NCBI GenBank assembly: GCA_036506275.1
Contig: DASXSB010000055.1
Span: forward strand, 1-64,000
Length of the DNA: 64,000 nt
Source: DASXSB01 sp036506275
Lineage (GTDB): Bacteria; Methylomirabilota; Methylomirabilia; Rokubacteriales; CSP1-6
Direction of reading: 5' to 3'
Part shown: positions 59,108 to 64,000 of the stretch, piece after piece
Layout of the letters: every line of letters starts with the position of its first letter
How positions within the stretch are numbered: the first letter of the stretch is position 1
The notes under the pieces: generated by a model
What the model was told of the DNA's origin: nothing
What the model saw: the letters and a program-made list of their open reading frames with translations, nothing else
The model's database searches: none
Program-made: the position numbers and the translations under genes

Positions 59108-60098
59108 ACTGGAAGAGGGACGCGGGCGCACTTCCGGAGAGGTTCTCGTGCTGGACCCAGTGCCACGGCGGTGCCACGAACGTATCGCCCGGCTCCCATG
59201 AGAGGACGGTCTCGCCCACGCGGCTCTCCCCGCGTCCCTCGATCACGTGAAAGACGCCGCTCGCGGTGCGCCGCTCCACGCTCGTCCGCTCGCGCGGCCG
59301 TAACCACTGCGCCTCACACGCCATCGTCGCCAGCGGTGACGCGCCCGTGCGCGGGTTCACGTAGCGCACGGCGACGGGATGATCGGCGGGAGCGGTGCCC
59401 GCCATCTGCGCGAGCGCGCGCCGCACGGTCTGCCACGGCCACCGCACTTCGGGATACGGCGTCTCGTCGTAACGGGACCGACGCGGTACGAGCCCGGCGG
59501 CCGTGAACTCATCGCTCGACGAGTCGGTGTCGGTGATCGGCTTCGCCGCCGGTCGCATTTTCGAGGCCCAGCTCGCATCGAACGCTCGCACGAGCGGGAT
59601 GTCGAGACCATCCAGCCACACCACCGGCTCGCTTCCCTCGTGGCCATGGTCGTGCCACCGCATCGACGGCGTGATGATGAGATCGCCGGGCTCCATCGCG
59701 CACTTCACCCCGTCGACAGTGGTGTAGGCGCCGCGCCCTTCCACGATCAGTCTGAGCGCCGCCGGCGTGTGGTGATGGCTCGGCGCGGTCTCGCCGGGCA
59801 GGATGATCTGCAGCCCCGCGAACAGGCTCGACGTGATCGCATAGGCCCCGCCGAGCCCGGGGTTGCGGAGAACGAGCACGCGCCGCTCGGCCTGCTCGAT
59901 CGGCACCAGGCGCGCCGCCTCGAGCAAGAGCGGTCGCAACTCCACCCACCGCCAGCGGTGCGGCACCGCCGGCGTCACCCGTTCTTGAGGAAGCAGCACG
60001 TGGAGCGCGGTCCAGAGCGGCGCCAGCGAGCGCGCCGCGAGCGCGTCGGAGTAGGCGGGAGGCAGGCTGTCGTCGCGCGATGCGATGCCGTGGTTCAT
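59049..60098 (-). CDS. Gentisate/1-hydroxy-2-naphthoate dioxygenase-like bicupin
   Basis: 349 residues, the length of gentisate 1,2-dioxygenase. The N-terminal cupin carries the Fe ligands in PSHHHTPAALRLIVEG and RWHDHGHEG; the second cupin is degenerate in ligands (FHVIEGRGESRV, PPWHWVQHENL). The entry LWTALHVLLPQERVTPAVPHRW is family-specific. It would cleave gentisate-type rings between carboxyl and hydroxyl carbons. No maleylpyruvate isomerase or hydrolase gene is adjacent. Confidence 0.9.
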   Translation of the reverse strand: MNHGIASRDDSLPPAYSDALAARSLAPLWTALHVLLPQERVTPAVPHRWRWVELRPLLLEAARLVPIEQAERRVLVLRNPGLGGAYAITSSLFAGLQIILPGETAPSHHHTPAALRLIVEGRGAYTTVDGVKCAMEPGDLIITPSMRWHDHGHEGSEPVVWLDGLDIPLVRAFDASWASKMRPAAKPITDTDSSSDEFTAAGLVPRRSRYDETPYPEVRWPWQTVRRALAQMAGTAPADHPVAVRYVNPRTGASPLATMACEAQWLRPRERTSVERRTASGVFHVIEGRGESRVGETVLSWEPGDTFVAPPWHWVQHENLSGSAPASLFQFSDEPAVRALGLWQEELLV

Positions 60099-60159
60099 CG
60101 TCGCCTCGAAGCTATCGGAGCATACGCGTATTTCGGCGGTCGCTTCAAGGCGATGCCGC

Positions 60160-60188
60160 TTGACACCGGGCCCGCGGCGGCCTATTCA
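60160..60188 (+). promoter_or_regulatory. Predicted promoter of the LVIVD gene
   Basis: A perfect -35 TTGACA (60160-60165) is followed after 17 bp by TATTCA (60183-60188). Transcription would start near 60195, leaving a short leader with a G-run ribosome site before GTG 60212. A 10-bp palindrome ATACGCGTAT lies just upstream (60122-60131). Together they are a plausible regulated promoter for the operon that follows. Confidence 0.55.
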
Positions 60189-60211
60189 GGGGCGGAAACC
60201 GGGGGGGGACC

Positions 60212-61702
60212 GTGCGCGCGACAAAGCCTCGAGGTCGTCGATATCTGCCGGGCACGCTGGCGCTGGTGGTAGGCCTGTTCGTCGCCGCTGCCGCGGGTCC
60301 CGGACGCTCGCCGTTCCAGTCCGCCGTTGTGGCAGCCCAGACCACGGCGCCCGCGCGCGGCCATGGCGAAGAGGCCGCGAGCATGCGACTGGTCGGCTCC
60401 GACGATCTCCAGGCCCGCTCGGCGTACCAGCCGATCATCCACCGCCAGCGCGACCGCTTCATCGCGTACGTCGGACACCACGGCGGGCAGGCGCTGAACC
60501 CGCTCACGGGCGCGGTGGAGCCGAACGGGACGTCGGTCATCGACGTCACGGACCCCGCGCGGCCGCGCTATCTCACGCACATCCCGGGGCAACCCGGCGC
60601 GGGCGAGGCGGGCGGCGCCCAGATGGTGCGGGCGTGCGACGGCGACACCTTGCCGAAGGGCGTGAAGGGCAAGACGTACCTCCTCCGCACGTACGGGACG
60701 GATGGACATCAGATCTGGGACGTGACGGAGCCGACGCGGCCGCTGATGGTGACGACGGTGCTCTCCGGCCTCAAGGACACGCACAAGAACTGGTGGGAGT
60801 GCGACACCGGCATCGCCTACCTCGTCTCCGACGGGCGGCCGGAGGGCTGGCGCACGAGCCGGATGACGAAGATCTACGACCTCTCTGACCCCGCCCGGCC
60901 CGTGTTCATCCGGAACTTCGGCCTCGCCGGTCAGGAGCCGGGATCGACGGGTCCGACGCCGGTCGGTCTGCACGGGCCCATCCGTGTCGGTAACCGCATC
61001 TACTTCGGCTACGGCACCAACAGCGGCGGCGTGCTCCAGATCGTGGACCGCGAGAAGCTCCTCAGCGGGCCTCGAGAGCCCACGCCCGCGAACCTCGCCT
61101 ATCCGCAAACGGGGCGGCTCGACATGTTTCCGGGAGCGGGCGCGCACACCGTCTTCCCCGTGCTCGGCGTGGCCGTTCCCGAGTTCGCGCGCGACAAGGA
61201 CGGCGCCGTGCGCGACTTCGTCGTGATCACCGACGAGGCGCTCGCCAACGAGTGCCAGGAGCACCGCCAGCTCGTCTACATGGTGGACGTCACCACGGAG
61301 GCGCGACCGTTCTCGGTCGCGAACTATCAGGTTCCGGAGGCGAGCGGCTCCTTCTGCACGCGCGGTGGCCGCTTCGGCGCCCATTCCAGCAACGAGTCGT
61401 TCGCGCCCGTCTACTACCGTCGCGTGATGTTCTTCGCGTGGTTCAACGCGGGCGTGCGCGCGGTCGACATCCGTGATCCGTTCCAGCCGCGGGAGATCGG
61501 GCACTACATCCCGGCCACCACCGCGCGCACGGACGAGCGCTGCCTCACCGTGAGCGGCGCCCCCCGCTGCAAGGTCGCCATCCAGACCAACAACGTCGAG
61601 GTGGACGATCGCGGCTTCGTCTACATCGTCGATCGCGCCAACACGGGCCTGCACATCGTCGAGCTCACGGGTGAGGCGCGAGCCGTCGCGAACTTCCCCT
61701 GA
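60212..61702 (+). CDS. Secreted LVIVD-repeat protein
   Basis: 496 residues, GTG start after a run of eight G. Signal peptide to about residue 42 (VVAAQ). The body has repeats such as SVIDVTDPARPRYL, QIWDVTEPTRPLMV, KIYDLSDPARPVFI, AVDIRDPFQPREI and HIVELTGEARAVA: LVIVD repeats, which form a beta-propeller. Many Trp, Cys and His residues (HKNWWECDTG, HRQLV, DERCLTV) are conserved-looking but no catalytic site is known. It precedes the di-iron oxidase gene by 39 bases. Confidence 0.85.
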   Translation: MRATKPRGRRYLPGTLALVVGLFVAAAAGPGRSPFQSAVVAAQTTAPARGHGEEAASMRLVGSDDLQARSAYQPIIHRQRDRFIAYVGHHGGQALNPLTGAVEPNGTSVIDVTDPARPRYLTHIPGQPGAGEAGGAQMVRACDGDTLPKGVKGKTYLLRTYGTDGHQIWDVTEPTRPLMVTTVLSGLKDTHKNWWECDTGIAYLVSDGRPEGWRTSRMTKIYDLSDPARPVFIRNFGLAGQEPGSTGPTPVGLHGPIRVGNRIYFGYGTNSGGVLQIVDREKLLSGPREPTPANLAYPQTGRLDMFPGAGAHTVFPVLGVAVPEFARDKDGAVRDFVVITDEALANECQEHRQLVYMVDVTTEARPFSVANYQVPEASGSFCTRGGRFGAHSSNESFAPVYYRRVMFFAWFNAGVRAVDIRDPFQPREIGHYIPATTARTDERCLTVSGAPRCKVAIQTNNVEVDDRGFVYIVDRANTGLHIVELTGEARAVANFP

Positions 61703-61741
61703 ACGCCCGGCGCTCGAACGTCACCGAGCGCGGAGGTCATC

Positions 61742-62425
61742 ATGGCTGAGCCCAGCGCCTTCCGGAAGCAGCTCGCGGCCGCCGTCAACGCGCGCCACAG
61801 TCGCTTGAACCCGTTCACCGAGAAGTGGGTGAAGGGCGAGCTGACGCGCTCCCAGCTCGGGTCGTGGGCGTCCCAGCACTACCAGTACGTCTCCCAGTTC
61901 CCGCGCTGGTGCGCGACCATCTACGGGAACTGTCCCTATCCCGACGCGCGCGACTTCCTCCTCGAGAACATCGTCGAGGAGGAGTCCGGCACCAAGCACG
62001 TGGACCTCCTCATCCGCTTCGCGGAAGCATGCGGCGTGAGCCGGGCGGAGGTGGAGCGTACGCCGCAGCTTCCGTCGACGCGCGGGCTCACCGCGTGGTG
62101 CTTCGAGACGTCGCGGGCGCCCTTCTACGCGGCGGCCGCGGGCCTGCTCGTGGGCCTGGAGTCGCAGGTGCCCGGGATCTATCAGCGGAACCTGCCCCCG
62201 CTCAAGACGCACTACGGCTTCACCGATCACGAGGTGGAGTTCTTCGCCATCCACATCGAGGCGGACGAAGTCCACGGCGAGCGCGGCTACGAGATCGTGG
62301 AGACGTACGCCGACACGCCGGAAAAGCAGGCGGCGGCCGTGCAGGCGGTGCGGGAAGCGACGGAGATGCGCTGGCAGTACATGACCGGGCTCTACCGGAC
62401 GTACGTCGCCAAGGACGAGCTGTGA
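61742..62425 (+). CDS. Heme-oxygenase-like di-iron oxidase (TenA/PqqC/CADD-like)
   Basis: 227 residues, all helical. The six metal ligands of the HDO group are present with correct spacing: Glu79 and His86 (EEESGTKH), Glu140 (VGLESQ), and His171, Asp175, His178 (HIEADEVH). This separates it from thiaminase TenA and cofactorless PqqC. HDOs activate O2 for N-oxygenation, C-C cleavage or self-sacrificing amine synthesis. The stop overlaps the Rieske gene start (GTGA), so a matched electron donor is co-made. Substrate unknown. CGGAGG precedes the ATG. Confidence 0.87.
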   Translation: MAEPSAFRKQLAAAVNARHSRLNPFTEKWVKGELTRSQLGSWASQHYQYVSQFPRWCATIYGNCPYPDARDFLLENIVEEESGTKHVDLLIRFAEACGVSRAEVERTPQLPSTRGLTAWCFETSRAPFYAAAAGLLVGLESQVPGIYQRNLPPLKTHYGFTDHEVEFFAIHIEADEVHGERGYEIVETYADTPEKQAAAVQAVREATEMRWQYMTGLYRTYVAKDEL

Positions 62426-62730
62426 CCGAATTTCGAGTGGCCCGGTTCGACGAGCTGGAGCCGGGCCGGCCGACGCGGGCGAGGGTGCACGGCACGGCGA
62501 TCGTTCTCGCGCGCGTCGGCGACGACGTCTACGCGTGCGGCGATACGTGCGCCCACCGCGGGGGATCGCTGAGCGAAGGACGTCTCTCCGGCGTGCGTCT
62601 CGCCTGCCCGCTCCACGGCTGGATGTACGACGTGAGAACCGGCGAGTGCGTCTTTCCCGGTCGCGGCGCTCGCGTGCCGAGCTACACGGTCCGCGTGGAC
62701 GCGGGCGACGTCTGGATCGACCTCACCTGA
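62422..62730 (+). CDS. Rieske [2Fe-2S] ferredoxin
   Basis: 102 residues, GTG start. Cluster ligands are Cys43-x-His45 (TCAHRGG) and Cys62-x2-His65 (CPLHGW), a ferredoxin-type Rieske like those serving ring-hydroxylating oxygenases. No signal peptide, so cytosolic. Translational coupling to the di-iron oxidase strongly suggests that it delivers electrons to that enzyme. A reductase gene is not present. Confidence 0.93.
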   Translation: MTEFRVARFDELEPGRPTRARVHGTAIVLARVGDDVYACGDTCAHRGGSLSEGRLSGVRLACPLHGWMYDVRTGECVFPGRGARVPSYTVRVDAGDVWIDLT

Positions 62731-62767
62731 ATGAGGCGCGGCCTCGGGCGCCAGGGAAAGGGCGGCG

Positions 62768-62938
62768 ATGCAATTCGAGGTGGAGATCGAGCGGTCCGAG
62801 CTGGGAGAGTTCAAGGCGACGGCCGTGGCCTATGGCGTGACCGTGACCGGCCGCACGGAGCAGGAAGCGCTGGGACGGATGATGGAGGCGCTCACGCAGC
62901 ACTTCAAGACGACGGCCGGCTCCCGCGCGCCGCGGTGA
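62768..62938 (+). CDS. HicB-like small protein
   Basis: 56 residues: QFEVEIERSELGEFKATAVAYGVTVTGRTEQEALGRMMEAL with three strands and a helix, the partial RNase H fold of HicB-type proteins. No HicA toxin gene is beside it and no DNA-binding tail is present, so an antitoxin role is doubtful. It follows the Rieske gene by 37 bases with an AAAGGGCGG before the ATG. Confidence 0.6.
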   Translation: MQFEVEIERSELGEFKATAVAYGVTVTGRTEQEALGRMMEALTQHFKTTAGSRAPR

Positions 62939-62987
62939 CGGGCACCGCGAGGAGCGCGATGCCCGTCACGGCGAGCGAGTCGCGTCG

Positions 62988-63656
62988 CTAGCCGGCGAAC
63001 TTGTCCGGGAACTGCTTCACGATGGCGTCCGCGAGAGGATCCGCGATCATCCGCATGTGACCGGCGGCCGTCCGCACGGCGCTGTAGGCCTTGGCGGCGT
63101 CGCCCGTGGCCTGGGCGTCGATCACGCTCTTGAGCGTAACCACGTGGTGCTTGACGAGGTCGGCCACCACCGCCTTCGGAAGATTCGGGTTCGCCGCGCT
63201 CAGGAAGGCGCCGAAGTCGTTCGTGTACGCGACGAGGTCCGACACCGCCTTGTTCTGCTTGCCCGCGTCCTTCGTGGCCACGCCCACCGTGTAGTCGACG
63301 ACGAAGCCGATGTGCCGGCGCCACAGGGGCAGGAACGCCTTCTCGGCGTCGGCGCCGTACACGGAGCCGATCGCGTTCGAGATGGCCACGGAGTTCTCGT
63401 CGAGCGCGCCCGCCGCCGCCTTGAATTCCGCCTCGCGGCCGCCGAGGGCGGCGCCGGTGGCGGCGGAAGCGAGGTAGACGTGCTCCTGGAACAGGGTGTT
63501 GAGGCCGGCGCGAAGCGCCGCCGCCTTGCCGTTGCTGGTGGCGGGCGATGCCGCCATCGCCGCCGGCGGCGAGCCCGCCATCTGTGCCGTGCAACCGGTG
63601 GTGAGGAGCGCCGTCATTGCCGCCGCCCCGAGAAACACTACGAGCGTCCGCTTCAT
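62988..63656 (-). CDS. Helical lipoprotein with internal duplication, function unknown
   Basis: 222 residues. Signal ends LLTTGC (Cys22), a lipoprotein. The mature part is helical and seems duplicated: LFQEHVYLASAATGAALGG near residue 55 and LVKHHVVTLKSVIDAQATGD near residue 165, each followed by an AIG/ADPLADAI-type segment; WRRHIGFVVDYT lies between. Paired His residues in both copies might bind metal. It is downstream of, and probably co-transcribed with, a cupredoxin gene. GGAGGGAG precedes the ATG. Confidence 0.72.
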   Translation of the reverse strand: MKRTLVVFLGAAAMTALLTTGCTAQMAGSPPAAMAASPATSNGKAAALRAGLNTLFQEHVYLASAATGAALGGREAEFKAAAGALDENSVAISNAIGSVYGADAEKAFLPLWRRHIGFVVDYTVGVATKDAGKQNKAVSDLVAYTNDFGAFLSAANPNLPKAVVADLVKHHVVTLKSVIDAQATGDAAKAYSAVRTAAGHMRMIADPLADAIVKQFPDKFAG

Positions 63657-63679
63657 TGCTCCCTCCTTTTCGTGCCGAA

Positions 63680-64000
63680 TCAGTGCACGCGGATCTCGCC
63701 GCGCATCGAGGGGTGTCTCTCGCAGAAGTACGGGTAGACCCCCGGTTCCTTGAAGCGCACGGTGGCGGTGGCGCCCTTGCCGGCGAGGGGCGACTGGAAG
63801 CGACCGTCGCGCGCCTCCGGCGTTCCCGACGTCACGGTGTGTTCGATGTCGTCCCGGTTCGTCCACGTCACGTCCACACCGGCTTTCACGTCCTGCGTGG
63901 CCGGGCGAAACGTGAAGAGCTGAACGTCGACCCCGTCCGGCGCCGCCACTGCCGTCCCCACGAGACCGAGCCACATCGCCATCGCCAGCATCCGTATCGC
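63680..64000 (-). CDS. Cupredoxin (plastocyanin/azurin-like), start probably outside the window
   Basis: At least 103 residues. A hydrophobic signal (LAMAMWLGLVGTAVA) leads to one cupredoxin domain with type 1 copper ligands His in IEHTVTSG, and Cys, His and Met in YFCERHPSMRG. The frame is open to the right edge; ATG at 63991 would give a signal without a basic head, so the start likely lies beyond base 64000. Probable periplasmic electron carrier. Confidence 0.88.
   Translation of the reverse strand, partial: AIRMLAMAMWLGLVGTAVAAPDGVDVQLFTFRPATQDVKAGVDVTWTNRDDIEHTVTSGTPEARDGRFQSPLAGKGATATVRFKEPGVYPYFCERHPSMRGEIRVH

Noticed and set aside
62768..62938. HicAB toxin-antitoxin pair
   Set aside because: Only the HicB-like fold is seen; no HicA double-stranded-RNA-binding-type toxin is adjacent.
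1..64000. tRNA, rRNA, CRISPR arrays, insertion sequences, phage genes, integrase sites
   Set aside because: None seen: no regular spaced repeats, no transposase or integrase motifs, no cloverleaf-like sequence noticed by eye.

Overview
The window is dense, very GC-rich bacterial chromosome (well above 65% GC by eye), with genes on both strands packed into short operons. Many start codons are GTG, and 1-8 base stop/start overlaps are common. Omp85, TamB, YdbH, porin and lipoprotein genes indicate a double-membrane (diderm) cell. The number of luciferase-like flavin enzymes, acyl-CoA/CoA-transferase enzymes, Liv-type transporters and aromatic-ring dioxygenases suggests a metabolically versatile soil or sediment bacterium. 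My best guess is Candidatus Rokubacteria (Methylomirabilota) or a related lineage. That is inference: no rRNA, tRNA or marker gene is present to settle it. I see no mobile element, CRISPR array, rRNA or tRNA.

Layout. 1-1912: the 3' part of a phosphohexomutase gene and a convergent HAD hydrolase. 2028-6787 (+): copper-handling operon made of a CopD-cytochrome c-thioredoxin-like fusion, a CusF-like protein, a YVTN propeller, a cytochrome c fused to a Tp34-like domain, and CopC. 6819-11512 (+): metal-uptake cluster with a small His-bearing membrane protein, an outer-membrane porin, a ZnuA-like binding protein and a ZnuB-like permease (no ATPase), then a lipoprotein and a PAP2 phosphatase. 11522-23108 (-): envelope-lipid/OMP cluster: TamB, a seven-POTRA Omp85 protein, a SurA-like chaperone, an acyl-CoA dehydrogenase, YdbH and YdbL. 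23184-30871 (+): Yip1 protein, sugar-type ABC transporter (no ATPase), AHL-lactonase-like hydrolase, 2OG oxygenase, MmgE/PrpD protein and CoA transferase. 31164-34367: patatin, LLM enzyme and pirin.

34309-38337 (-): MoxR/DUF58/TgpA transglutaminase operon. 38459-45512 (-): a tight six-gene operon encoding an enamidase, DUF1015, PF06684, a Tat-exported nicotinamidase, an LLM flavin enzyme and a molybdenum hydroxylase large subunit. Its content recalls the nicotinate-to-formylglutarate pathway, and I regard it as the best candidate for an undescribed system. 45597-47264: a response regulator and a stand-alone gene that share an unusual Arg-rich tail domain, and a small secreted protein. 47274-52507 (-): GntR regulator and Liv amino-acid transporter with fused LivH-LivM. 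52589-57227 (+): cupin, LigA/LigB-type extradiol dioxygenase, formamidase-like, SnoaL-like, LLM and PPOX F420-type enzymes, probably a catabolic cluster. 57291-60098: small protein, DEAD-box helicase with a structured leader, and a gentisate-dioxygenase-like bicupin. 60212-62938 (+): secreted LVIVD protein, a heme-oxygenase-like di-iron oxidase translationally coupled to a Rieske ferredoxin, and a HicB-like small protein. 62988-64000 (-): a helical lipoprotein and a cupredoxin that reaches the right edge.

Several genes have a -10-like hexamer only 6-12 nt before the start codon, some with a -35-like TTGnnn box 17 bp further upstream. This suggests frequent leaderless transcription.
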